Of a stretch of DNA of 64,000 bases, positions 34,879-43,186 are shown piece after piece. The translations under genes were made by a program, and so were the position numbers. Origin of the DNA: Geomonas anaerohicana (GTDB lineage Bacteria; Desulfobacterota; Desulfuromonadia; Geobacterales; Geobacteraceae); contig NZ_JAEMHL010000008.1 of assembly GCF_016458305.1 (NCBI RefSeq), forward strand, positions 1 through 64,000. The letters run 5' to 3'. How positions within the stretch are numbered: the first letter of the stretch is position 1; each line of letters begins with the position of its first letter. The notes beneath the pieces were generated by a model, which made no database searches, was not told the origin of the DNA, and was given only the letters and a program-made list of their open reading frames with translations.

Positions 34879-34925
34879 CAGTCCCTTCAAATATCCCTTA
34901 CCAGGGGAGCCTCATACGCCACCCA

Positions 34926-35261
34926 CTACCTTCGTTGTTGTGTACCGTCGGATCGAATTGTGCTTAAGCGTTTTTGCAATTCAGCTTTGTTTTTGTCAGT
35001 TATACATTTAAAGGTTAGTGTCCAGAATAACGCACCACTTTTCATTTCCGTAAAGTAAAAGTACTTATTTCGGTTAGCACAGAAAGACTCAGCTTCACTC
35101 TCTAATGTTGAAGGGGATTCACCACCATTTGGAGAAAAGGCCCTTGTTATAGAGTAAGACCCATTTCCATTTGCAACAATGCTTGTATCATGGTCGGCAT
35201 TCGTTTTTGCTTCAGCTACCAAAGAGTAGAAAAGCAATACTAGTAAAAGGTATTTGAACAT
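34926..35261 (-). CDS. Cassette-borne small exported protein
   Basis: 111 residues with a signal peptide (MFKYLLLVLLFYSLVAEA) and a mature domain with two Cys (SFCANRN, TFKCITDKN) that could form a disulfide. AAGGGG precedes the ATG at 35261; the upstream alternative start lies within the attC. No family recognised. It forms one cassette with attC site 2. Confidence 0.6.
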   Translation of the reverse strand: MFKYLLLVLLFYSLVAEAKTNADHDTSIVANGNGSYSITRAFSPNGGESPSTLESEAESFCANRNKYFYFTEMKSGALFWTLTFKCITDKNKAELQKRLSTIRSDGTQQRR

Positions 35262-35281
35262 TGCCCCTTCCCTCATTTGCA

Positions 35282-35337
35282 TGCCAACGGGCGCGGCCTT
35301 GACCGGCGGCGCCAGTCGTCCGTGTCTAAGGACGTGG
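35282..35337 (-). repeat. attC-like site 3, split by an IS element
   Basis: Plus strand 35282-35337 matches site 1 closely: TGCCAAC end, CCTTGAC and GTCTAAGG arms, then GACGTGG. Where site 1 continues TTGGCA, site 3 is interrupted by the IS; the missing TTGGGT resumes at 36989 on the other side. Reassembled, the site has R' GTTGGCA and R'' ACCCAAC. Confidence 0.75.
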
Positions 35338-35430
35338 ATACTGTGTAAGGCCCCCCTTGGGCATACTTCTTAGTGTATGCTCAGCTTTGCGAGAACCAAT
35401 TCCAAAGGGAATCCAAAGGGGGCCTTACGC

Positions 35431-36477
35431 ATGCGATTTTACACGAAATCACACAAGCACTACTGTGGAATCGACCTCCACGCAAAAAAAATGTTCGTTT
35501 GCATTCTCAATGCGGAAGGAGCGGTAGTTCTACACCGCAACATCAGCACGTCACCAGAAGATTTCCTCAGGGTTATCGCCCCGTTTCGAGAAGATCTTGT
35601 GGTAGGCGTGGAGTGCATGTTCGCCTGGTACTGGCTTGCCGACCTCTGCAGCCGCGAAAAGATCGAATTCGTCCTTGGCCATGCTCTGTACATGAAAGCA
35701 GTGCACGGTGGCAAGGTGAAGAACGACAAGATCGATTCTCAGAAGATTGCCGTCCTTCTGCGGGGAGGAATGTTCCCCATGGCTTATGTCTATCCACCAG
35801 AAATGCGGGCGACCCGTGACCTGTTACGGCGGCGCTGCTTTCTGGTCCGCCGCAGGGCCGACCTTTTCGGCCATGTACACAGTACCGCCATCCAATACAA
35901 TCTGCCGGAGATCCCGGTCCGCCTATATAACGAAGGACCACGCAGCACAGTTCCCGATCACTTTCCAGATCCCGAGGTGCGAAAGATCGTGCAGATCGAT
36001 CTGGCGATGATTGATGCCTACGACGACGTCATTGGTGCACTGGAATGGGAACTGGAGAAAACCTCCCGTCGACAGGACCGGCGCACGCTCATGCTCCTCA
36101 GTTCAATCCACGGCATCGGCAAGACCCTGTCAATGGTGTTCCTCTATGAGATCCACGACATCAACCGTTTCGAGTCGGTGCAGGACTTTGTCTCATACTG
36201 CCGCCTGGTAAAATGCCCCCATGAGTCGGCTGGCAAGAAAAAGGGAACCGGCGGCGCCAAGATCGGCAACGCCCATCTGAAGTGGGCTTTCTCAGAGGCG
36301 GCCGTATCGTTTCTGCGCCACAATCACCAAGGCAAACAACTGGTGGAAAAGCTGGCCCAAAAGCATGGGAAGGGTAAAGCCCTCTCTATTCTGGCCCACA
36401 AATTGGCTCGGGCCATCTACTACATGCTGAAAAACGGCGTGCCGTTCAACTTGGCAAAATTTACGGCAACGGCGTAG
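35431..36477 (+). CDS. IS110-family DEDD transposase
   Basis: 348 residues. The N-terminal RuvC-like DEDD domain has YCGIDLHAKKMFVCILN (first Asp), VVGVECMFAWYW (Glu) and KVKNDKIDSQKIAVLL (Asp pair). The C-terminal Transposase_20 domain has LLSSIHGIGKTLSMVFLYEI and a serine within HESAGKKKGTGGAKIGNAHL, the proposed nucleophile region. AAGGGGG lies 8 bases before the ATG at 35431. The gene is intact, so the element may be active. Confidence 0.9.
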   Translation: MRFYTKSHKHYCGIDLHAKKMFVCILNAEGAVVLHRNISTSPEDFLRVIAPFREDLVVGVECMFAWYWLADLCSREKIEFVLGHALYMKAVHGGKVKNDKIDSQKIAVLLRGGMFPMAYVYPPEMRATRDLLRRRCFLVRRRADLFGHVHSTAIQYNLPEIPVRLYNEGPRSTVPDHFPDPEVRKIVQIDLAMIDAYDDVIGALEWELEKTSRRQDRRTLMLLSSIHGIGKTLSMVFLYEIHDINRFESVQDFVSYCRLVKCPHESAGKKKGTGGAKIGNAHLKWAFSEAAVSFLRHNHQGKQLVEKLAQKHGKGKALSILAHKLARAIYYMLKNGVPFNLAKFTATA

Positions 36478-36972
36478 AGCTGGAGGGAACGGGAGCAGCC
36501 CGAATTCCAACTAGGGCCGACATGGGTGAGCATGACCTGCGACCGGCAATCTAACAGTGCGCCGAATCGAGCGCGGCGCGGTCGCTATGCCGATACTCCG
36601 GGAACTGAGGCGTTGATTGGGAGCCCCGTTCCGCTCCTTACATAGACGAATTGACTGCCTTCAATTTCATATGTGTTCTGCCCCTCGCCGAGCCCGGAAC
36701 CAACTGCGCCGTGCGAGCCCGATCTTTGAATGGGACGGCATGAGGGTACGATATAGTTTCCAGGTCGCGCGGGTGATGCCCGCGCAACCGTTGCCAGTGT
36801 AAAAGCGCAGCGGTGTGAACCTCGATAAGTGTTTGGTGCAGGCCTTTTTTCGTAAAGAGAAAAACCTGATGCCGGGATGAGAAATACGAGTCGGGACCGA
36901 GAAACTGGAGCAGCGATTTACTTGTAAAGCGACCTCAAGATCGTCCGGGCACCATATTGCCTATTGACGGAC
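36478..36972 (+). ncRNA. IS 3' non-coding region, candidate bridge RNA
   Basis: 495 bases after the transposase stop hold no convincing gene. IS1111-group elements carry the guide (bridge) RNA in their long 3' non-coding end. Several short inverted repeats are visible, for example CGCGCGGGTGATGCCCGCGCAAC near 36770. I did not define the RNA boundaries or its target loops. Confidence 0.35.
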
Positions 36973-37028
36973 GGGGGCCTTATAAGGGTTGGGTGTTGCC
37001 TGCAAAAAGTGCTCTGGCGAAGAAGCTG

Positions 37029-37514
37029 TCAGCAATCTTGGTGGGGTGCATCGCTAGTTATTATGTCGCCTTTGAACAACTCAAGAAAGGCTTTCTTACT
37101 CAACCGTACTTCAAACCAAAACCCACCGCAAATTATGATCGTTACGACGACAATAAAAATGACATCAAACAAATCAAAGCCATACTTCTCCAATAGAGAC
37201 TTTAGCTGAATAGCACAAAAAACTAGTAAAAAGGCCTGAACTAAACCGTGGAGCTTCATGGTAACGTTAATCCTGGTCCTACCACCGAGGTCTTCCAGTT
37301 TGCCATGCAATATTGGCAAACCAGAATTGCGATACCAGATGTTTCGATAGATCTTAAATGAAGCTTCCTCTATATTGCCTTTGAACGGTTTCGATTCCGC
37401 AAAAAGGCCGCTAAAAAATTTCTTCTCTGGTACGTTCTCTAAAAGTCTTCTGCACACATCCCAAGGTGGCAACTTTACAGTTACTTCAAACTTATCGTAA
37501 GGCAGCAGTTTCAT
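37029..37514 (-). CDS. Cassette-borne membrane protein (MKLLPYDxF family)
   Basis: 161 residues. The N-terminal soluble domain (MKLLPYDKFEVTVKLPPWDV ... FKIYRNIWYRNSGLPI) is of a type I recall as frequent in integron cassettes. Two hydrophobic segments follow (about 98-113 and 124-143), then a cytoplasmic tail. The ATG at 37514 is used; a TTG at 37535 inside the attC is an alternative. It is separated from its own attC (site 3) by the IS insertion, leaving the coding region intact. Confidence 0.6.
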   Translation of the reverse strand: MKLLPYDKFEVTVKLPPWDVCRRLLENVPEKKFFSGLFAESKPFKGNIEEASFKIYRNIWYRNSGLPILHGKLEDLGGRTRINVTMKLHGLVQAFLLVFCAIQLKSLLEKYGFDLFDVIFIVVVTIIICGGFWFEVRLSKKAFLELFKGDIITSDAPHQDC

Positions 37515-37529
37515 TTGTCTCTCATTTTC

Positions 37530-37630
37530 GGCCAACGGCTGGCGGGTGAGCGGCGGAGCGACCTCCCTCCCGCAGACTCTTCCCGCTTTTACTCTCTCGC
37601 GAAGTCCGTCTCCACCCGTTCTTGTTGGGA
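37530..37630 (-). repeat. attC-like site 4
   Basis: Minus strand: R'' TCCCAAC, spacer AAGAA (5 nt), L'' CGGGTGGAG, about 60-nt loop, L' CTCACCCG, spacer CCAGCC (6 nt), R' GTTGGCC. L'' equals the complement of L' plus one extra G, the attC hallmark. This is the most canonical spacing of the four. Confidence 0.8.
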
Positions 37631-37636
37631 TCGCTG

Positions 37637-38260
37637 CTAACCCGATTGTCCAAGTAATTGAGCTAAAGCATGGGCTAGTTGGACTGCTGGTTCATAGCTT
37701 TGGTCATTGCTGACCAACCATGGTGTGACCAACAATGCTCCATCCTGGTATTCAGCTGACATGCCCTCATGCTGCAAGAAAAATGTAACGGCCTCGGGTC
37801 TCAACATAGCCGCGAAACTTCCCTCATCCTCAGAAGATATCTCATACATATCCAGTAGTGATTGGGGAAAAGAAGCGTGATGGTCTCCGATCCCGAGCAT
37901 GTCTCCAACCTCTTCAGTCAACGTTTTAGGTCTTAAGGTGAAGTTAGGGAGCGCTAGATCCAGTGAAGTCAGCAGAACGCCAAGAGTGATAGGTGAGTAA
38001 CGGCTCCTAGAGATACTGAAGACGCACGTATTTATACCGTTAACCTCGCCCGCAAAGAACTTGGAAAGGTAGGGAGTGTTAACCCAAGACGCGAGAGCAG
38101 AAAATTTCCGATTGTTAATCAACCCATCAAACTCACACCTGGAGATGTCCCACAGTCCCAGTCCGCAGGTGATTTGTCCTGAAGGCACCTTTTTCTCGCA
38201 CCACCAGAGGGTACCCATGACAAGCACCACGACTACAAGAATTAAGAAAAACAGGCCCAC
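37637..38260 (-). CDS. Cassette-borne hypothetical membrane-anchored protein
   Basis: 207 residues. One N-terminal membrane anchor (MGLFFLILVVVVLVMGTLWW) precedes a soluble domain with no recognised motif (LTEEVGDMLGIGDHHASFPQ, ending LAHALAQLLGQSG). It is followed after 7 bp by attC site 4, so it is the first visible cassette of the array in transcription order. No attC or attI was recognised upstream of it. Confidence 0.55.
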   Translation of the reverse strand: MGLFFLILVVVVLVMGTLWWCEKKVPSGQITCGLGLWDISRCEFDGLINNRKFSALASWVNTPYLSKFFAGEVNGINTCVFSISRSRYSPITLGVLLTSLDLALPNFTLRPKTLTEEVGDMLGIGDHHASFPQSLLDMYEISSEDEGSFAAMLRPEAVTFFLQHEGMSAEYQDGALLVTPWLVSNDQSYEPAVQLAHALAQLLGQSG

Positions 38261-38651
38261 TGTCTCTCCGTTACATTCGTATTTTTATCTACACCAACTA
38301 CTTATTAGGCAGAATTGCCGTCAACTTCACATCGCCGGGACATCATCCATTGTTTGACAATGGCTGGAGCACGGCAACCGTTTGAAATCTCTTCCGGCCA
38401 CATCCGGAATCCATGCCGATTGGGAGGATGGACAGAAAAACTGTCCATCTTGCCTTACCCTCACAAAAAACCTTATTCGGAATCTGGTGACAAATTTCAT
38501 GTAACTCAACACATGATCCGCAATATATAGAGATTGTTCATCTGTGTCAAAGCTGAAGTGGCACCTCCCATACCGCTAAAATCTTTCACATACAGTTCCG
38601 GCACAACTGAGCCCCCTCGCCTCACCAACTAATGCATTCGTATTGCGGCGG
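38261..38651. other. Intergenic region upstream of the cassette array
   Basis: 391 bases with no recognised gene. I looked here for an attI site or the start of an integrase gene (the expected position, given minus-strand cassettes) and found neither. Confidence 0.4.
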
Positions 38652-39100
38652 GTGCGCTTGTGCTCCGCAAAAAGCATTTTCTCGAGCGACGGATGCATCC
38701 CGTCCTTCGCAAAATCTATTTCTTGAGCGTCGGATGCATTCCGTCCTCCACAAAATATATCTCTCGAGCTGCGGATGCATTCCGTGCTTCACAAAATACA
38801 TTTCTTGAGCGGCGGATGCATTCCGTGCTTCACAAAATGTATTTCTCGAGCGGCGGATGCATTTCGTCCTTCGCAAAATGTATTTCTTGAGCGGCGGATG
38901 CATTCCGTGCTTCGCAAAATGTATTTCTTGAGCGACGGATGCATTCCGTGCCCCGCAAAATCTATTTCTCGAGCGGCGGATGCATTCCGTCCTCCGCAAA
39001 ATGTATTTCTCGAGCGGCGGATGCATTCCGTACTCCACAAAATACTTTTTTCGCCTGCGTATGCGCTTTCTGCCCAACAAAATAGATTTATTAGGCGGAT
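38652..39100. repeat. 41-bp tandem repeat array (minisatellite), about 11 units
   Basis: Units start ATGCATTCCGT, contain a conserved CAAAAT core and end GAGCGGCGG; unit borders fall at 38652, 38693, 38734, 38775, 38816, 38857, 38898, 38939, 38980 and 39021, with a decayed last unit. Variation is concentrated on both sides of the CAAAAT core. The unit length is not a multiple of three and lacks stops, so long frames open on both strands; I treat these as spurious. Each unit includes the palindromes ATGCAT and often CTCGAG. Confidence 0.85.
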
Positions 39101-39160
39101 GAGGTTCGGTTTTGGTGAGTGGTGGGTTAAGGGCGGGATGGGGTAGAGATTTTGGTGGAG

Positions 39161-39188
39161 GCGCCCCCCCCTTCAACGGGGGGGGCGG
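39161..39188. terminator. GC-rich hairpin
   Basis: CGCCCCCCCC and GGGGGGGGCG arms around TTCAAC, 26 bp downstream of the Fn3 gene end. It could terminate that minus-strand transcript, though there is no U-run. Confidence 0.4.
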
Positions 39189-39213
39189 TCTTGTGAGGAG
39201 TCAATCGCTAAAG

Positions 39214-39867
39214 TTACGTCACGATAATACCCACGGCTTCACTCCAAGGGCCGAACTCGTTGTGTCCGATACTCCTGACCCTGAAATGGTACCAGGATGC
39301 CCTTTCCAGATTTCCAATAACAACACGAACCTTCGTCAAGAATCCGTAATCCTCGAACGATCCTTCACCTTGTGGATGTCCCTTGCAGATCTGCAATTGG
39401 TAGGAGCCGGCTGCAAGGTCCTTATCCCAGCTCAATGAAACCTCTGCGATGTTGGGACTGTTTTTGGCCCTGAGACCCAGAATGCTGGCGGAAACGGACC
39501 TGTCATGGCCCCTCTTTGCCTTTTCCTTCGGCTGATACCCGTTGTTGTGGAGCCAGGAGTCATCTTTCTCATGTTTCGCCCTCAACACCAGGTAACTGGC
39601 GTTCGTGTGCACGTCTTCCAAGGCAGCGGCTACCGCGGCATCAAGTTCCTTGGTCGTAGACACGTTGAGGGCATTGGCTTTCTCCAACTCCCTTGCGATC
39701 GCCTCTTTATGCTCCCTGAATTTTGTCGTCCCCGGAACCCAAGCGTCCATCAGGGTATTGATCTTTGTGTGCGCAGCCTGCAAAGTTGCTGCGTCATCAA
39801 GCCAAAGGATCAATTCCGGGGGGGCCATTTCTGCATGGTTCATAAGGATTGTGCCCAAAAGACTCAT
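39214..39867 (-). CDS. Protein with C-terminal fibronectin type III domain
   Basis: 217 residues. The N-terminal half is helical (KINTLMDAWVPGTTKFREHK ... KELDAAVAAALEDV). The C-terminal 90 residues fit an Fn3 fold: NIAEVSLSWDKDLAAGSYQL ... ERASWYHFRVRSIGHNEFGP with the typical W-S-E end. No signal peptide. The ATG at 39867 has GGAGG seven bases upstream. Similar short Fn3 proteins occur in Geobacter with no known function. Confidence 0.65.
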   Translation of the reverse strand: MSLLGTILMNHAEMAPPELILWLDDAATLQAAHTKINTLMDAWVPGTTKFREHKEAIARELEKANALNVSTTKELDAAVAAALEDVHTNASYLVLRAKHEKDDSWLHNNGYQPKEKAKRGHDRSVSASILGLRAKNSPNIAEVSLSWDKDLAAGSYQLQICKGHPQGEGSFEDYGFLTKVRVVIGNLERASWYHFRVRSIGHNEFGPWSEAVGIIVT

Positions 39868-40020
39868 GCTTTTTCCTCCCATGTTTGTTGGAATTCACTA
39901 ATCATACATGAGACTTTGTCGGGGTCAACTGATGGATTTTCGGCGGGGGCTTGAACGGACTTTCGACGGTGCAAGACCGGGGATGCCTGGCGGCATCCCC
40001 GGCTGCTGCTTAGGTGGGAT

Positions 40021-40659
40021 CTACTCTATTCTCAACTTTGCCTTGATTTCCGATGCGGAGGCGCTGGTCGCATAGACCGGGGTGTCGACGTCGAAGAATT
40101 TCGATGCGCTCAGTCCGCCGACCACGACCGGGTCCAGCCCGACGCTGCGCGCCAGCTCGACCGCGACCTGCACCGCTTCCTGATCGTCACCGGCGATGGG
40201 AATGCCGATGGTGTCGCCGTTCTTGTTCACGGTCTTCCTCAGATCCTCGAAGTAGACCGAGTTGAAGGCCCGCACGATCCTCGCTCCGGGGAGCAAACGG
40301 GACACGACGCTCCCCATCCCTCCCGGATCCTGTCTGGCCTCGACCGCCATCACCCCATCCCGTTCGGGATACGGGTTGGAGGTGTCAATGACGATCTTGC
40401 CTTGCAATGCCTGCTTGGTTTCACTGTCCAGTTCCCGGTAGGCCTTGAGCGGCACGGAGAGCAGGACCACGTCGCCGAACTCGATTGCTTCCGCCACGCT
40501 CCCGGCGCGGGCAGCGGGCCCGGCGGCTGCCACCAATTCCTGCAGGTCTTCCGGGTGCCGTGAACTGAAGAACACCTCGTAGCCCGCCTTGCCCAACATC
40601 ACCCCCAGGTTGCCACCGATGTGACCCGATCCGACTATACCTATCCTTCTTACTCTCAT
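40021..40659 (-). CDS. NADPH-dependent F420/NADP-type reductase family protein
   Basis: 212 residues. The N-terminal Rossmann fold has GIVGSGHIGGNLGVMLGKAG (GxGxxG) and SSRHPEDLQEL as the NADP-phosphate loop, with DVVLLSVPLKAYREL and IVIDTSNPYPERDG. These are typical of the coenzyme-F420-dependent NADP oxidoreductase family, whose bacterial members often do not use F420. The physiological substrate is unknown. Single gene. Confidence 0.8.
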   Translation of the reverse strand: MRVRRIGIVGSGHIGGNLGVMLGKAGYEVFFSSRHPEDLQELVAAAGPAARAGSVAEAIEFGDVVLLSVPLKAYRELDSETKQALQGKIVIDTSNPYPERDGVMAVEARQDPGGMGSVVSRLLPGARIVRAFNSVYFEDLRKTVNKNGDTIGIPIAGDDQEAVQVAVELARSVGLDPVVVGGLSASKFFDVDTPVYATSASASEIKAKLRIE

Positions 40660-40894
40660 GTCAGGGTCCTCCTCTTTTGCTGACTCGGTCCCTCCTTTCA
40701 GACAACATCCCCTCTTCAGCAGAGTATACTCCCTGGCAGCATCCGACTACCATGGGGTAAGTGTTGTTTTCCTTGTGGCGGCATCCCGCATGTGTTACAG
40801 CAAAGGTTGCGTGATCGGTCACATGAGGAACGGTGGCTGACAAGTACAAGCGTGCGGCCGCCGTTGCGAGGCTTGGCAGGAGAAGCTGGGAATA

Positions 40895-41803
40895 ATGGAA
40901 AATTTCGTTTTGATCGGGGTGTTCGTCCTCTTGGGGATGTTCTTTCGCCGCCTCGAGGCCTTCCCCAAGGACTCGGCGCAGACCCTCAACATGTTCGCCC
41001 TCTACGTGTCGTTGCCGGCATTGATACTTCTCAAGGTGCCGCAGATCGCCTTCTCCCGGGAGATCGTCACCGCGGCGATCGTTCCCTGGGGGATGCTGCT
41101 CCTCTCCGTCGCAGCGGTGTTTGCCGCGGCGCGCCTTTGGCGCTGGGACCGGGCGACGGTCGGCGTGCTGCTCCTCGTGGTGCCACTGGGAAACACATCG
41201 TTCCTGGGCGTTCCCATGATCCAGGCTTTCTTCGGCGCGGCAGGGCTTCCCTACCTGATCATCTATGACCAACTGGGCACGATGATCATCATGGTGACCT
41301 ATGGCTCCTTCATCCTCGCCCTCTACGGCAAGGATGGCTCCGTTCGGCTCTCAGCCATGGTGCGCAAGATGCTCTTCTTTCCGCCGAGCATCGCCCTCAT
41401 GGCGGGAGTGCTGGCCCGCGGCTGGACCTACCCCGAAAAATTGGCCCAGGTGCTGCACAACGTTTCCCTGACCCTGGTGCCGGTGGTCATGACAGCGATC
41501 GGCATGCAGATGCGGCTCAGACTGCCGCGCAGGGTGATCGCCCCGCTGAGCTTCGGGCTCGCCATGAAACTCCTGATCGCGCCGCTGTCGGCGCTCGCGG
41601 TCTGCCGCCTGGCCGGGGTGTCGGGCATGGTGGTAGATGTCTCGGTACTGGAGGCGGCCATGCCGCCCATGGTGACCGCCGGGGCCCTGGCCGTCGTCGC
41701 GGGCATGGAGGCGGACCTCGCCGTGGCCATGATCGGCATCGGCATCATCCTCTCCTTCGGCACCCTCCTCGCCATCTACGCCCTCACGCGCATCTTAGCC
41801 TGA
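40895..41803 (+). CDS. AEC-family (auxin efflux carrier) transporter
   Basis: 302 residues with ten predicted membrane helices in two halves. The N-terminal half includes NMFALYVSLPALILLKVPQ, and the LLLVVPLGNTSFLGVPMI segment carries the family's conserved Asn-Thr/Ser-Gly motif. The C-terminal half repeats the topology (LEAAMPPMVTAGALAVVAG). Members export carboxylates such as malate or related anions; the substrate here is not assigned. Ends at a strong bidirectional terminator. Confidence 0.85.
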   Translation: MENFVLIGVFVLLGMFFRRLEAFPKDSAQTLNMFALYVSLPALILLKVPQIAFSREIVTAAIVPWGMLLLSVAAVFAAARLWRWDRATVGVLLLVVPLGNTSFLGVPMIQAFFGAAGLPYLIIYDQLGTMIIMVTYGSFILALYGKDGSVRLSAMVRKMLFFPPSIALMAGVLARGWTYPEKLAQVLHNVSLTLVPVVMTAIGMQMRLRLPRRVIAPLSFGLAMKLLIAPLSALAVCRLAGVSGMVVDVSVLEAAMPPMVTAGALAVVAGMEADLAVAMIGIGIILSFGTLLAIYALTRILA

Positions 41804-41858
41804 CCAAGGAGGGGGGACTGGCTCCGCCAGGTGCCTGTCCCTCTCGGAAGCAGAACCT

Positions 41859-41898
41859 AAAAAAACCGGAGCCCCCTGAAAGGAGCTCCGGTTTTTTA
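41859..41898. terminator. Bidirectional terminator
   Basis: AAAAAACCGGAGC and GCTCCGGTTTTTT arms around a short loop, between the convergent AEC and outer-membrane genes. Confidence 0.85.
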
Positions 41899-41931
41899 TT
41901 CAGCTGCACGGCAAGCCCGGGCAGCGCCCGG

Positions 41932-42762
41932 CTAGAACAGGTAGTACAGGGAGAAGCCGGCGCGGAAGCCGTCGGCGGAGCCGGCGCGGGCTGCGCCGTC
42001 CTTGCTCCGGTAATCGGTGGCGACGGTGTAGGCGACGCTGGGGAGCACGTAGAAGTTGTGCGCCACCTGGAGGTAGCTGGACAACTCGAAATTGAAGTCC
42101 TCGTTGGCGGTGACGTCGCGGGTAGCAGTGTTGAAGTTCGCGTCCACCTTGGCGTCGAGGGTGACGGTGTGGTTCAGTTCCTTCTCAAAGCCCACCGAGA
42201 GGGTGTGGGTGTCGTACTCATCGTGGTTCCTGATGGTGGCACGGTAGATGGCATAGGGGGTGTTGTGGTGCCCGAGGTTGGCGCTCGCCGCGATGAAGGG
42301 GATCACGTCGGTGGTGCCTGTCCCTGCCTGGCTGTCGCCGGCAGTGTCGAATTTCAGGCCGAGGCCCGCCACGACGGAGTACGGAGCCTCTTCGCCGCCA
42401 ACAAGACGGTACTTCGCCTGGAGGGCCAGATCACCGAAGCCGTCACGTTTGTCCTGTGTACCGAAGTCGGGCATCTGCTCCTTGTCCCGCTCGCTGAAAA
42501 CGTAGGGAATCGACGCGGACACTTCCAGGCCGTGCCCGAGGCCGACGCCTACGGAATAGAGCGACTCGGCGGCATTGAGGGTGCGCTTCCCGGATTCCCC
42601 GAGGTCAGTGATGTCGCCTTTGGTGTGCGAGTACTCGAACAGTGCCTGTGCCTCGACCTGCTTCTTGTCGAGGACGTCGGTTACCAGCAGTTTGTGTTCC
42701 GCATGCGCGGTAGCCGTTGTCATAAGTATTCCGCCCAGTACTGCCAAAACAATCTTCTTCAT
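41932..42762 (-). CDS. Outer-membrane beta-barrel protein (phenol-degradation MetA-like family)
   Basis: 276 residues. The signal peptide ends in AHA (MKKIVLAVLGGILMTTATAHA). Alternating amphipathic strands follow (QVEAQALFEYSHTKGDIT, LEVSASIPYVFSERD, FGDLALQAKYRLVG), ending GFSLYYLF with the C-terminal Phe needed for BAM insertion. This fits the MetA_deg/DUF3187-like 12-strand barrels, which have no settled transport substrate. The ATG at 42762 is preceded by GGAGGAG; the longer upstream frame is not part of the gene. Confidence 0.75.
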   Translation of the reverse strand: MKKIVLAVLGGILMTTATAHAEHKLLVTDVLDKKQVEAQALFEYSHTKGDITDLGESGKRTLNAAESLYSVGVGLGHGLEVSASIPYVFSERDKEQMPDFGTQDKRDGFGDLALQAKYRLVGGEEAPYSVVAGLGLKFDTAGDSQAGTGTTDVIPFIAASANLGHHNTPYAIYRATIRNHDEYDTHTLSVGFEKELNHTVTLDAKVDANFNTATRDVTANEDFNFELSSYLQVAHNFYVLPSVAYTVATDYRSKDGAARAGSADGFRAGFSLYYLF

Positions 42763-43075
42763 GTAACCAGTCTCCTCCTGCATCGAAATTATCCCCGGCG
42801 CCTTGTCCACAACTGCAGCCGGCCTCCGGGTATCTTGATGAAGAGATGCCCGGGGGACCGCAATGAAGCAAGGACGGGGAAAAACTTTTAATACAACAGA
42901 AGCTCTTGTTATTACAAGCCTAAACCGCCCATCACCTTCGTCTTTTCCCCACAGGGAACGCGTGCCCCCTCCACACCTGACATGATAAACGCCGTTTAGA
43001 CCTTTGAATTCCAGCGCGGATGTTACCCCGCGGATTCCCCTTGTCGTTCTTGGCAGGTCCACTGTTTTGCGGGGA

Positions 43076-43104
43076 TTGACAAAAAAGAAGGAAAATAATA
43101 CATT
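43076..43104 (+). promoter_or_regulatory. Sigma-70-type promoter
   Basis: TTGACA (43076-43081), exactly 17 bases, TACATT (43099-43104), about 80 bp before the small zinc-ribbon-like gene. It lies in the 424-bp region between divergent genes. Confidence 0.7.
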
Positions 43105-43113
43105 GTTTTAGCT

Positions 43114-43149
43114 CCCCGGGGCACCGCTGCACCAGCAGGTGCCCCGAGG
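43114..43149 (+). other. 5' leader hairpin
   Basis: CCCCGGGGCACC and GGTGCCCCGAGG pair almost perfectly around a 12-base loop, starting a few bases after the predicted transcription start and ending 38 bp before the start codon. There is no U-run after it, so it is not a simple terminator. Confidence 0.5.
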
Positions 43150-43186
43150 AACGGGTTCACGAACAATTCCGTAAAGGAGCAGGACA

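Larger units (their letters stand above)
35338..36988 (+). mobile_element. IS110-family (IS1111-attC-like) insertion sequence
   Basis: About 1.65 kb. Perfect 10-bp subterminal inverted repeats are seen: TAAGGCCCCC (35346-35355) and GGGGGCCTTA (36973-36982), set back a few bases from each tip as in IS1111 members. One DEDD transposase gene and a roughly 500-bp non-coding 3' end follow. No target duplication. The insertion point is the G/TT position of an attC, the target of the IS1111-attC subgroup. Tip coordinates are uncertain by about 3 bases. Confidence 0.8.

Noticed and set aside
35373-35430. Earlier start for the IS110 transposase
   Set aside because: Upstream residues lack similarity, and the AAGGGGG ribosome site is correctly placed only for the ATG at 35431.
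38261-38651. Integron integrase or attI at the head of the cassette array
   Set aside because: No tyrosine-recombinase frame or attI-like sequence was found here or further right in the window, so the array is called integrase-less within these limits.
38652-39100. CRISPR array
   Set aside because: Units are contiguous 41-mers with no unique spacers, and no cas genes are nearby.
38622-39176. Open frames on both strands across the 41-bp repeats
   Set aside because: The repeat unit lacks stops and is not a multiple of three, so all frames stay open by repetition. The translated sequence is Arg/Cys-rich and has no start site.
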